DNA from: CAXBBB01 sp963793245
GTDB lineage: Bacteria > Bacteroidota > Rhodothermia > Rhodothermales > BA12
Length of the DNA: 64,000 nucleotides
Assembly: GCA_963793245.1 (NCBI GenBank)
Contig: CAWBZG010000002.1
Span: 992,001-1,056,000, forward strand
Direction: 5' to 3'
Positions 50,713 through 59,239 of this stretch are shown piece after piece. Every line of letters starts with the position of its first letter. Position 1 is the first letter of the stretch. The notes under the pieces are model-generated. The model did no database searches, was not told the origin of the DNA, and was given only the letters and a program-made list of their open reading frames with translations. The translations under genes and the position numbers were made by a program.

Positions 50713-52287
50713 ATGCGCTATTTCTACTCCGCGCTCTTGTTCATTGTATTGCTGACGGCATCTGCTGGAGCGGCGAACGCTCAGTCTTGCACGGGCACCG
50801 TCGCCCTGTCGACTCAGCAGCAGATCGACGCCTTTGTATGCACGAGCGTGGACGGCAACCTCATTGTCAGCGGAAATGACATCACCAGTTTGGATGGCCT
50901 ATCATCGTTGGAGAGTGTAAGCGGCAATCTATTCGTTCGGTTTATCTCATCCCTCTCGGACATTGATGGCCTGTCGGGACTGAAGAGCGTCGGAGGTGCT
51001 CTAGAGGTTAATACTATTCCCTCTCTGACAAATGTAGACGGACTCTCGGGGGTGACGAGCGCGAATAGAGTAGGTATCTTAAGTAACCCCTCTCTGACAA
51101 ACGTGGACGGTCTTTCTTCGCTGACAAGTGTGGGACGTTATGTGATCGTGGATAACAATGTCTCACTGACGAACATAGACGGTTTATCTTCGATGACGAG
51201 CGTAGGAGGCGACCTGACGGTTAATAGGAACGCCCTGCTGGCGACTCTAGACGGTCTGGGGTCGATCACGAGCATTGGGGGCACGCTCTGGGTCGCTGGA
51301 AACCCCTCGCTGGAGAACGTGGATGCTCTATCGTCTGTAACCACAGTGGGAGGTAACCTATGGATTTCTGAAAACAACTCGTTGACCAATGTAGACGGTT
51401 TGTCATCCGTGATGAGTGTGGGAGGAGGGATAGAAATTGGTAGTAACAGAGAGCTGCCGAATGTAAATGGTTTGTCATCCGTTACGACAGTAGGAGGCAA
51501 TGTATTAGTAACCGACAACTCGTTCATGAGTGACCTGGACGGGTTTTCGTCGGTGACAAGCATCGGAGGCGATCTAAAGATTTTCCAGAACCCCTTTCTC
51601 ACGAATATGGACGGATTCTCGTCTGTGAGTAGTATTGGCGGTGATTTGCTGGTATTTGCCAGTGCGTCTCTGTCGAACCTGGATGGTTTCTCGTCGGTGA
51701 CGACCGTAGGAGGTTACCTGTTCATTATCGACAACGCCTCCCTGACAAACGTAGACGGCTTCTCATCGGTGACAAGTGTCGGGGATTACCTGGAGGTTTC
51801 TGGCAACGCCTCTTTGACAAACGTCGACGGTTTCTCGTCTGTGTCGAGTATTGGAGGCAGGCTGTCGGTCAAGGAAAATGACCTGCTGACTCGGTGCTCC
51901 GTCGGTTTAGGCCCGGTTCTAACGCTCGACGCCTCGGACGATTCAGCAATTGGAGGAGAGGTCACGTTAGAGGACAACGAACCTACTGGAGACTGCAACA
52001 GCACCGCTGATGTGCTTGCTGCGTTCGGCAGGATCACGAGTGCAGATGATGCAAGCGATCTGCTCTCCAGCATGCCACTCTCGGTGTCGCCCAACCCGGC
52101 GAGCACCTCGACCCGGCTCACGTTCGGGCTTGGTCAGGCTTCCGACGTTACGGTAGCACTTTACGATCTGCTGGGACGTCAGGTGTCGGTGCTGGCCGAG
52201 GGGCAGATGCAGGGACGCGTCGAAATGCAGGTTGACGCGTCGGCTCTTCCGGCTGGTCTCTACATCGTGCGACTCGTCTCAGGCTGA
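50713..52287 (+). CDS. Secreted DGLSS leucine-rich repeat protein with type IX sorting domain (3' frameshift)
   Basis: A 524-residue exported protein. Signal peptide MRYFYSALLFIVLLTASAGAANAQ, then SCTGTVALSTQQQIDAFVCTSVDGNLIVSG, then about 13 repeats of 23-24 residues with the core N-x-x-LTNVDGLSSVTSVGGDLxI, a receptor-L-domain-like parallel beta solenoid. The C-terminus is a Por sorting domain (MPLSVSPNPASTSTRLTFGLG...VALYDLLGRQVSVLAEG). As written it stops at GLYIVRLVSG; removing one G at 52282-52283 extends it to TAG 52324 with ERVETVQVSVVR, matching the twin gene at 55800. It is probably surface-attached. GC is lower than in neighbouring genes. Confidence 0.85.
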   Translation: MRYFYSALLFIVLLTASAGAANAQSCTGTVALSTQQQIDAFVCTSVDGNLIVSGNDITSLDGLSSLESVSGNLFVRFISSLSDIDGLSGLKSVGGALEVNTIPSLTNVDGLSGVTSANRVGILSNPSLTNVDGLSSLTSVGRYVIVDNNVSLTNIDGLSSMTSVGGDLTVNRNALLATLDGLGSITSIGGTLWVAGNPSLENVDALSSVTTVGGNLWISENNSLTNVDGLSSVMSVGGGIEIGSNRELPNVNGLSSVTTVGGNVLVTDNSFMSDLDGFSSVTSIGGDLKIFQNPFLTNMDGFSSVSSIGGDLLVFASASLSNLDGFSSVTTVGGYLFIIDNASLTNVDGFSSVTSVGDYLEVSGNASLTNVDGFSSVSSIGGRLSVKENDLLTRCSVGLGPVLTLDASDDSAIGGEVTLEDNEPTGDCNSTADVLAAFGRITSADDASDLLSSMPLSVSPNPASTSTRLTFGLGQASDVTVALYDLLGRQVSVLAEGQMQGRVEMQVDASALPAGLYIVRLVSG

Positions 52288-52360
52288 GCGCGTGGAGACG
52301 GTGCAGGTGTCAGTAGTTCGGTAGGTACGGCTCAGAGCTTGGAGGCTGTTTCTGTTCTAA

Positions 52361-52589
52361 GAGCGTCAAACAAAACCCTTCGCTGGCTGCGAATGGCTGC
52401 GAGAACGCTGCGCTTTGTTGCCCTGCATCGCCGTAGCTGGCGCAACCGAAGGTCTCCGTAGGACAACGTCTGCTTACTTCGTGACCTCCTTCGTCGGTTC
52501 GGGCGCCTCACTCAGCGCTCGCTCGCTCCCTTCGACTGCGCTCAGGGCGGGCTGTTCTCGCCCGTCGCGCCCGGTCTTGTTAGGCGCTC
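52361..52589. mobile_element. Probable non-autonomous IS5-type MITE
   Basis: Ends GAGCGTCAAACAAAACC (52361-52377) and, at the right, the complement of GAGCGCCTAACAAGACC (52573-52589) match at 14 of 17 positions. Both ends are flanked by TAA (52358-52360 and 52590-52592), a 3-bp TNA-type duplication as used by some IS5-family groups. The 229-base interior has no ORF and includes TTCGACTGCGCTCAGG-type palindromic sequence. It lies between the two repeat-protein genes. Confidence 0.5.
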
Positions 52590-53385
52590 TAATTGTGCGC
52601 TACGATCAACGTGCTCCCCGGATCAACTCTTATATCGGGCAGCGTTGGCAAAGGGTATCTGATTTCTCGCAAGGAGAGTCGGCTATCCACCTTGTAGCAA
52701 TGATCAGTTAGTGGGAGTCGTTGATTTAGGGGGATGAGCTGCTTCATCATCCTACTGCGTTTCACTCGACTCAGACCCGCTATGCGCTATTTCTATCTTG
52801 CGCTGCTTTACGCTGTAGCACTGATTATCCCCGCGAGCGCAATTGCTCAGTCGTGTCCCGGCGACGTCAGCCTATCGACTCAGGAGCAGGTCGACGCCTT
52901 CACCTGCACGAGTGTCGAAGGCAGCCTGGTGATCGTCGGCAGTGCCATCGCCAACCTGGATGGCCTCTCGTCGCTGACGCGTATAGTGAGTAGGCTGGAG
53001 ATTTGGAACAACGACGACTTGACGAATCTAGGCGGCCTCTCCTCGCTGACGAGTATCGGAAGCACGCTCGAGATATGGGATAACGACGCGCTGGCGAACG
53101 TGGACGGCCTGTCGTCGCTGATGACCATTGAGGGCGACCTCTCGATTAGGGACAATGCATTCTTGCCCAACCTGGATGGTCTTTCGTCTCTGGCAACCCT
53201 CGGAGGATTTTTGTCTATCGAGCGCAATCCCTCCTTGACGAACGTAGACGGCCTCTCATCGCTTACGAGCGGGATTTCTGAGTTGACCATCGTTGACAAT
53301 GACGCGCTGACGGACATAAGTGGCTTCTCGTCATTGGCGGACATTGAGGTCCTTAATGTCTCCAGTAATGCGGCTCTGCCCAATC

Positions 53386-53412
53386 TGAACCGCCCCGGGT
53401 TTGTCGGAGGCT
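53386..53412 (+). repeat. IS3 left inverted repeat
   Basis: Begins TGAACCGCCCCGGGTTTGT. The first 15 bases match the right repeat perfectly, and most of the next 12 agree. Confidence 0.85.
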
Positions 53413-53435
53413 CCACTCTTTGAGAACTTGGAGCT

Positions 53436-53759
53436 ATGAGCACATCGAAACGCTATTCCCCAGAGGTCCGCGAGCGGGCCGTCCGCCTCGTGCTCGACCA
53501 CGAGCACAACCATCCATCACAGTGGGCCGCCATCCGGTCTGTCGCCGAGAAGATCGGCTGCACTGCTGAGACGCTGCGTGCTTGGATCCGAAAAGTGGAG
53601 CGCGACAACGGGCGCAGAGCAGGGCCGACGAGCGAGGACCGAGCGCGAGTCAAAGAGCTTGAACGCGAGGTCAGAGAGTTGCGCCGAGCCAACGAGATTC
53701 TGCGTAAGGCGTCGGCGTATTTCGCACAGGCGGAGCTCGACCGCCCACTGAGACGATGA
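53436..53759 (+). CDS. IS3-family transposase OrfA
   Basis: A 107-residue OrfA with an N-terminal helix-turn-helix (KRYSPEVRERAVRLVLDHEHNHPSQWAAIRSVAEKIGCTAETLRAWIRKVE) that binds the IS ends, followed by a leucine-zipper-like stretch (RVKELEREVRELRRANEILRKASAYFAQAEL) for multimerisation. Its stop overlaps the ATG of orfB (ATGA, 53756-53759), with orfB in the -1 frame, as in IS3 elements where both give a fused transposase by frameshifting. The slippery site is not obvious. The gene looks intact. Confidence 0.93.
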   Translation: MSTSKRYSPEVRERAVRLVLDHEHNHPSQWAAIRSVAEKIGCTAETLRAWIRKVERDNGRRAGPTSEDRARVKELEREVRELRRANEILRKASAYFAQAELDRPLRR

Positions 53760-54667
53760 TCGCGTTCATCGATGACTACCGCGACACCTACGGAGTCGAG
53801 CCGATTTGCAGCGTGCTGCCGATCGCTCCGTCGACCTACTACGCCCACAAAGCACGCGAGGCGGATCCGACGATGCGTCCGGCTCGAATGGTGAACGACG
53901 AGGCGCTCCGACCCGAGATCGAGCGGGTGTGGCGCGAAAACCGGCGCGTTTATGGGGCAAAAAAGGTGTGGCGCCAGCTCAACCGTGAGGGCTTTCGCGT
54001 CGCACGCTGCACGGTAGCGCGTTTGATGCGCGTGATGGGTCTGCGCGGCGTAGTTCGGGGCCGACGGGTGCGCACGACCGTACCCGACGAAGCCGCCGAG
54101 CGTCCGCTTGACTTGGTCGAGCGCGACTTCACCGCCGAGCGGCCCAATCAGCTTTGGGTTTCGGACTTGACCTATGTCGCTACGTGGCGCGGCTTCGTCT
54201 ACGTCGCTTTCGTGATTGATGTCTTCTCGCGGCGAATCGTAGGCTGGCGCGTGTCGAACTCACTCAAAGCCGACCTCGCGCTCGACGCGCTCGAACAGGC
54301 CATCTGCGACCGGCAGATCGGCGAGGACAGTTTGGTTCACCATAGCGACAGGGGATCGCAATATCTGGCCATTCGCTACTCGGAGCGCCTTGCCGAGGCG
54401 GGCATCGAGCCGTCGGTGGGCAGCAAGGGCGATTCGTACGATAACGCCCTTGCCGAGACGATAATCGGCCTCTACAAGACCGAAGTCATACGCCACGAAG
54501 GCCCGTGGCGCGGACTGGAACAGGTGGAGCTTGCCACGCTGGAATGGGTGTGGTGGTTCAACGAGCGTCGGCTGATGGAGCCGCTGGGCTACCTTTCTCC
54601 TGCCGAGTACGAGCAGGTCTTTCACAGCCAACGCGAGAGTCAAGAACTCGCCGAAGCACTCACGTAA
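53756..54667 (+). CDS. IS3-family transposase OrfB (DDE integrase core)
   Basis: A 303-residue OrfB with an HTH_21-like N-terminal part (VCSVLPIAPSTYYAHKAR; YGAKKVWRQLNREGFRVARCTVARLMRVMGLRGV) and an integrase core. The DDE catalytic residues are visible: WVSDLTYVATWRGFVYVAFVIDVFSRRIVGW (first Asp), VHHSDRGSQYLAIRYSERLAEAGIEPSVGSKGDSYDNALAETIIGLYKTE (second Asp in HHSDRGSQY, Glu in NALAETII). The C-terminus has WVWWFNERRLMEPLGYLSPAEYE. Apparently full-length and potentially active. Confidence 0.95.
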   Translation: MIAFIDDYRDTYGVEPICSVLPIAPSTYYAHKAREADPTMRPARMVNDEALRPEIERVWRENRRVYGAKKVWRQLNREGFRVARCTVARLMRVMGLRGVVRGRRVRTTVPDEAAERPLDLVERDFTAERPNQLWVSDLTYVATWRGFVYVAFVIDVFSRRIVGWRVSNSLKADLALDALEQAICDRQIGEDSLVHHSDRGSQYLAIRYSERLAEAGIEPSVGSKGDSYDNALAETIIGLYKTEVIRHEGPWRGLEQVELATLEWVWWFNERRLMEPLGYLSPAEYEQVFHSQRESQELAEALT

Positions 54668-54670
54668 ATC

Positions 54671-54697
54671 AGTCTCCGGTAGACCCGGGGCGGTTCA
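54671..54697 (-). repeat. IS3 right inverted repeat
   Basis: Read on the minus strand it begins TGAACCGCCCCGGGTCTACC, matching the left repeat at its first 15 bases. Confidence 0.85.
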
Positions 54698-55844
54698 GAC
54701 GGCCTCTCGTCGGTGACCCGTATCGGAGGAGATCTGTACTTCTATGATACAGACCTCACCAATCTGGACGGTCTCTCGTCCGTGACGAGCATCGAAGGCA
54801 ACCTGGACCTTTCTACGAACCACTCGCTGACGAACCTGGACGGTCTCTCTTCGCTGACGAACGTCGGTCTTAATGTGACCATCGATGACAACATCGTGCT
54901 GATGAACCTGGATGGGTTGTCGTCGCTGAATAGCGTTCGGCTCAACGTACGAGTAAGCGGCAACCGCCTACTGACGAATGTAGATGGCCTATCGTCGCTC
55001 ACGAGGGTGAACACGCGGGTCGACATCTTCGGCAACGACGCGTTGACGAACGTGGACGGTCTCTCGTCGATAACGATCATCAGGGACAGACTGAACATCT
55101 ATGACAACGATGCGCTGACAAACCTGAACGGTCTCTCGTCGCTTACAAGTGTCGGACTCTCTCTATCTATCGAGCGTAACCCCGCGTTGACGAATGTAGA
55201 CGGCCTCTCGTCACTGGTGAATGTTGGCAGTCTGACGGTTTCCGGCAACGATGCGTTAACGAATCTGGATGGGCTTTCGTCGGTGACGAGCGTTGACGAC
55301 TTGGTGATCACCGCAAATCCCGCCCTGACGAACGTGGACGGTCTTTCGTCGGTGGCGAGCGTGGGCAGCCTGAACGTAGCCCGCAACGATGTGCTGGCGC
55401 GGTGTGCCGTCGGTTTGGGGCCAGTTCTGGAACTCACAGACACCGGCACTGGCAACGGCGAGTTCTCCATCAGGGGACGGATAATCGTTCAGTTCAACGC
55501 ATCGCCTGGCGACTGCAACAGCGCCGTTCAGATACTCGAGTTCTACCGCATGATCACAAGTGTCGATGACGAAAGTGGCCTGCTACCCACGATGCCCCTC
55601 GCGATTTCGCCCAACCCTACTAGCACTTCAGCGCGGATTACCTTCGCAGTTGGGCAGCCCTCCGACGTTACGGTAGCACTTTACGATCTGCTTGGACGTC
55701 AGGTGTCGGTGCTGGCCGAGGGGCAGATGCAGGGACGCGTCGAAATGCAGGTTGACGCATCGGCTCTTCCGGCTGGTCTCTACATGGTGCGACTCGTCTC
55801 AGCTGAGCGCGTGGAGACGGTACGCGTGTCGGTGGTGCATTAGG

Positions 55845-56981
55845 TCAGCTCGCGCGGTTGCCCTCCTGCTCCGCAACGGTGCGCAGTTTGTCTAGGACCG
55901 ATGCCATGTCGTCTGGGATTGGTGCTTCGAAGTGGACGTGTTCTCCGGTCGAGGGATGGACGAAGCCCAGCGTGGCGGCATGGAGCATCTGCCGTCCGGC
56001 CAAGGCGACGAGGTTGCGGGCGTGGGCTTCCTGGTTGCGCGTCCTCGTGTAGCGCTTGGGGCGTGAGCCGCCGTATTTATCGTCGGCCAACATCGGGTGG
56101 CCCATGTGCGCGGCGTGGACGCGGATCTGGTGCGTACGGCCCGTTTCGAGTTGGAAGCGGAGCAGCGACAGGTTTGAGGGAAAGACTTCCAGCGTCTCGT
56201 AGTGGCTGACGGCGTGTTTGCCCTTGTCCTCGCGGACGACCGCCATACGCTTCCGGTCGCGCGGGTCGCGGTCGAGGTGGGCGTCGATGGTTCCGTCGGC
56301 GGGGTCGAGGGCGCCCCAGACCAGGGCGAGGTAGCGGCGTTCGATGCTGTGGTCGGCGAACTGCCGCGCCAGGTGCGCGTGGGCGACGTCGTGCTTGGCG
56401 ACGACCAGTAGGCCACTCGTGTCCTTGTCGATGCGGTGGACGATGCCGGGCCGAATCATCGGCGCTCCCGGAACGTCGGGTGCTGCGTTTACGAGCGACA
56501 GGCCTTCGATGCGTGGTGCCGACGGCTCATCGTCGCTGTCGTCATCTTCTTCGTCGAACGACAGAGTAGAGGCGCCGACGTGGTGTAGCAGGGCGTTGAC
56601 GAGTGTGCCCGTCCGGTTGCCATGCGCGGGGTGAACGACCATTCCCGCCGGTTTGTCGACGATCAGCAGGTGCTCGTCCTCGAACACGATCGACAGCGGA
56701 ATGTCTTCGGGCGACGCGGCCAAGGGCGGCGGTTTGAGGAGTGTGCATCGAATCGCATCGCCTGGTTGGACTCGGTACGACGGCTTGTCGATGGTCTCGT
56801 CGTTGACGCGGACGCGTGCGTCTTTGATCGCCGTCTGCACTTTGCTCCGCGTCGCGTTGGCGATGTGGCCGGTCAGGTAGACGTCGATGCGCTCGTTCTC
56901 GCTGTAACCGGGGGGCACGTCCAGCGCGATGTGAGTCGGGATGGGCGTCGGGTAGTTGGGATCTTCGTCTCGCTGCTTCAT
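55845..56981 (-). CDS. rluD: RluA/RluD family 23S rRNA pseudouridine synthase
   Basis: A 378-residue pseudouridine synthase with an N-terminal S4 domain (RIDVYLTGHIANATRSKVQTAIKDARVRVNDETIDKPSYRVQPGD) and a catalytic domain with the RluA-family motif PGIVHRIDKDTSGLLVVAKHD, Asp being the nucleophile. LLIVDKPAGMVVHPAHGNRTGTLVNALLHH and LETGRTHQIRVHAAHMGHPMLADDKYGG are also diagnostic. An acidic insert (SFDEEDDDSDDEPSAPR) interrupts the domain, as in some relatives. ATG 56981 gives a natural length. The stop lies 1 base from that of the convergent repeat gene. RluD versus RluC is not certain. Confidence 0.9.
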   Translation of the reverse strand: MKQRDEDPNYPTPIPTHIALDVPPGYSENERIDVYLTGHIANATRSKVQTAIKDARVRVNDETIDKPSYRVQPGDAIRCTLLKPPPLAASPEDIPLSIVFEDEHLLIVDKPAGMVVHPAHGNRTGTLVNALLHHVGASTLSFDEEDDDSDDEPSAPRIEGLSLVNAAPDVPGAPMIRPGIVHRIDKDTSGLLVVAKHDVAHAHLARQFADHSIERRYLALVWGALDPADGTIDAHLDRDPRDRKRMAVVREDKGKHAVSHYETLEVFPSNLSLLRFQLETGRTHQIRVHAAHMGHPMLADDKYGGSRPKRYTRTRNQEAHARNLVALAGRQMLHAATLGFVHPSTGEHVHFEAPIPDDMASVLDKLRTVAEQEGNRAS

Positions 56982-57047
56982 CAGGTCAGAACGCTGAGCC
57001 GAGGAGAAAGAGCCGTCGCGCACGGTGAACTTGCCACGTCCCCAGAC

Positions 57048-58178
57048 CTAGCCGTTCTGCGCTTTCTTCAACACCTCGACCAGCCGGTCCATGTCGGCGT
57101 CGGTTGTATACCAGTGCGGCGACACCCGAAGCAGTCCGTTGCGCACCGATACGACGACGCCCGCTTGGGCCAGCCGCTCACGCACGACTTCGGCATTCGG
57201 CACTTCGACGGTCACGATGCCAGATGCGTGGGCTACCTCGCTCGAACCGTACCGCTGCAATCCCAGCGCATCCAACTCGCGCGCGATGCGGGCTGATGCC
57301 GCCAGGGTGCGAGTCAGACATTCCGTTCGTCCGATGTGCTCTACTTCACCAAGAGCAGCGTCTAGCGCGACCAAACCACCGTGATTATGCGTGCCGATCT
57401 CAAAACGGCGAGCGTCGGGCCAGAACTGCAAGTCGTACTCCGTAAAGGCATTCCAGTCGACCGGCCCGCCCAGCCATCCGGCCTTTGGCGTGACGACATC
57501 GAGCAGCGCGTCCGACACGTACGCCCACCCGACACCGCGCATCCCCATCAGCCATTTCTGCGTGCCGCACGACACCCAATCCGCATTCCACTCGGTCACG
57601 TCCATCGGCAGTGCTCCTGCGCCCTGAATCGCGTCGACCGAAAACCAGGCGCCATGTACGTGCGCGATCTCGGCGACGGCTGCGACATCAAGCCGGTAGC
57701 CCGACAGAAACTGCACCCACGAGACCGAGACGAGGCGCGTGCGCGGCGTCATCGCTCGTTCGATGGCGTCGAGGGTGACGATGCCTCGCTGAGTCGGGAT
57801 CAGGTCGACGCGAATGCCTTTGCGCTCCAAGTGCTGGAACGGATAGACGTTGGATGGAAACTCGCAGTCGGGGATCGCGATGCGGTCGCCGGGTTGTAGC
57901 GGCAGACCTTCCGCCAGCAGGCTCAGCGCGTCCGACGTGTGGGCGGTGAAGGCGATCTGGTCGGCTCGGCATCCGGCCAAGCGCGCTGTTCGCTCGCGCG
58001 CCGACGTGAGAATAGGCTCGAATGCTAGCCAGCCGCCGACATCGTCCGACGCGATTCCGCTGCGTACGTCGAGGAAGTCCGAAACAGCCGCTCGCGTCGT
58101 CTTGCTCAGCACGCCCGACGCGGCATGGTCGAGGTACGTGATGCGGTCGGTGTGGGCGAAGCGGTCTGAAAGCGGCAT
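57048..58178 (-). CDS. Class V PLP-dependent aminotransferase
   Basis: A 376-residue fold-type I PLP enzyme of the class V group (cysteine desulfurase/isopenicillin N epimerase-like). Features: TYLDHAASGVLSKTTRAAVSDF, FTAHTSDALSLLAEGLPLQPGDRIAIPDCEFPSNVYPF, VSVSWVQFLSGYRLDVAAVAEIAHVHGAWFSVDAIQGAGALPMDV, and the PLP Lys in DWVSCGTQKWLMGMRGVGWAYV. I see no active-site Cys loop like that of IscS/SufS, so it is not a clear cysteine desulfurase. The exact reaction is unknown. It lies upstream of rluD by 66 bases and downstream of the EEP gene by 3. Confidence 0.86.
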   Translation of the reverse strand: MPLSDRFAHTDRITYLDHAASGVLSKTTRAAVSDFLDVRSGIASDDVGGWLAFEPILTSARERTARLAGCRADQIAFTAHTSDALSLLAEGLPLQPGDRIAIPDCEFPSNVYPFQHLERKGIRVDLIPTQRGIVTLDAIERAMTPRTRLVSVSWVQFLSGYRLDVAAVAEIAHVHGAWFSVDAIQGAGALPMDVTEWNADWVSCGTQKWLMGMRGVGWAYVSDALLDVVTPKAGWLGGPVDWNAFTEYDLQFWPDARRFEIGTHNHGGLVALDAALGEVEHIGRTECLTRTLAASARIARELDALGLQRYGSSEVAHASGIVTVEVPNAEVVRERLAQAGVVVSVRNGLLRVSPHWYTTDADMDRLVEVLKKAQNG

Positions 58179-58181
58179 CGA

Positions 58182-59228
58182 CTACTGCTCGACTCCTTTG
58201 TCGATCACTTCGTCGGCCTGCTCCAACTCATCGGCGTCGGCTTCCGGGTTGTCGTTTTCGGGGTCAGAAGCGGGGGCGAGTTCAAGTTCGACGACGAGCG
58301 GAAAGTGGTCCGATCCGAAATCGCCCAGTCGCTCGATCGAGACCAACCGGAAATGGTCGGTCGCAAAGACGTAGTCGAGCGGCCAGCGGGCGACGAAGTA
58401 GTCGGCGTGGAACGTGTTGTAGAACCCACGGCCTTTGCGCGGATCCATCATGCCGCTGATCTCCTGGAACAGCCCCGTCGAGTAACTCCACACCACGTCG
58501 TTGAAGTCGCCGGCGACGAGTGTCGGGCCACTCTCGTCGCGGACCATTTTGCCGACGAGCACGATCTCGGCGTCGCGGTCGGTCGTGTCGTCCGACTCTT
58601 TGGGGAACGGTGGCTTGGGATGGATCAGGTGAAACCGAACGCGCTGCCCACCAATGTCGACGTTGAAGTGAAACGAGGGGACATCGGTCTCGAACAGTTC
58701 GCGTATCTCCGGTTCGATCAGCGGCAGACGGCTGTAGAGCAGCATGCCGTACGTGTTGTCCAGCGGCCTGCGCATGACGTGTGGGTATTCCGCCTCGTGG
58801 CGCCGCATCTGCTCTTCCCACCACGCGTCGGGTTCGGTGAGCAGGATCATATCGGCGTCTTGCGATTCGATCATCGCATGCAACTCGTCGGCCTCGCGGT
58901 TGTCCATCAGCACGTTGGCCGTCAGGAGTTTCACGGTCGGCAGTCCGCCCTTAGCCTCGGTCATCTGGTTCGGCCAGAGCGGGGTGAACGGGCCGATCTG
59001 GACGACCTGCCCAATGAGCGCGAGGCCTGTGAGTACGGCGACGATGCCCGGGAAACTGTTGAACTTGGGGCGTAGGGCGATGAGCGCGATCAGGAACGCC
59101 AGCAGGATCAGGGCGAGTTGGATGCGTGGGAAATCGAAGATCCGGACCCACCACGCATCGTTTCTGAAAATCGGGATCGCCGTCATCGTGACGGGGATGA
59201 GGGCCAGAGCCGCGACGGTTTTACGCAT
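58182..59228 (-). CDS. Membrane-anchored endonuclease/exonuclease/phosphatase-family protein
   Basis: A 348-residue protein. The first 95 residues hold three hydrophobic segments (VAALALIPVTMTAIPIF, IQLALILLAFLIALIAL, FPGIVAVLTGLALIGQVVQIG), a usual layout for YafD-like EEP proteins. The EEP domain follows: VKLLTANVLMDNREADELHAMIESQDADMILLTEPD with metal-binding Asn and Glu, RFHLIHPKPPFPKES, LVAGDFNDVVWSYS with the catalytic D-x-N, and FGSDHFPLVVEL with the C-terminal S-D-H. The last 40 residues are acidic. Substrate (nucleic acid or phospholipid) is unknown. Confidence 0.9.
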   Translation of the reverse strand: MRKTVAALALIPVTMTAIPIFRNDAWWVRIFDFPRIQLALILLAFLIALIALRPKFNSFPGIVAVLTGLALIGQVVQIGPFTPLWPNQMTEAKGGLPTVKLLTANVLMDNREADELHAMIESQDADMILLTEPDAWWEEQMRRHEAEYPHVMRRPLDNTYGMLLYSRLPLIEPEIRELFETDVPSFHFNVDIGGQRVRFHLIHPKPPFPKESDDTTDRDAEIVLVGKMVRDESGPTLVAGDFNDVVWSYSTGLFQEISGMMDPRKGRGFYNTFHADYFVARWPLDYVFATDHFRLVSIERLGDFGSDHFPLVVELELAPASDPENDNPEADADELEQADEVIDKGVEQ

Positions 59229-59239
59229 AAGGGTAGAGA

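Larger units (their letters stand above)
53386..54697 (+). mobile_element. IS3-family insertion sequence (1312 bp)
   Basis: Terminal inverted repeats: TGAACCGCCCCGGGT (53386-53400) on the left and the same sequence reversed at the right end (54683-54697), with weaker matching for about 12 further bases, so the ends read 5'-TG...CA-3' as in IS3 elements. It encodes orfA and orfB in overlapping frames (0 and -1). Flanks are ATC on the left and GAC on the right, so no target-site duplication is visible. It interrupts the second repeat gene. Confidence 0.9.
52782..55843 (+). pseudogene. Second DGLSS repeat/type IX sorted protein, interrupted by an IS3 element
   Basis: The 5' part (52782-53385) encodes a signal peptide MRYFYLALLYAVALIIPASAIAQ, SCPGDVSLSTQEQVDAFTCTS and about six repeats, ending at PN. 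The 3' part (54698-55843) resumes DGLSSVTRIGGDLYFYDTDLTNLDGLSS and carries about 11 more repeats and a complete Por sorting domain (MPLAISPNPTSTSARITFAVG...GLYMVRLVSAERVETVRVSVVH). The IS3 element lies between them and the two parts are in different frames. Without it the product would have about 580 residues. It may be a chimera of two genes, because no target duplication flanks the IS. Confidence 0.8.

Noticed and set aside
50880..51880. Regular 69-72 base periodicity suggestive of a CRISPR or minisatellite
   Set aside because: Period equals the 23-24 residue DGLSS protein repeat; there are no conserved direct repeats with unique spacers.
57048..58178. Cysteine desulfurase (SufS/IscS) partner for SufE
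   Set aside because: PLP-Lys and fold fit class V, but no active-site Cys loop could be seen, and the gene is far from sufE.
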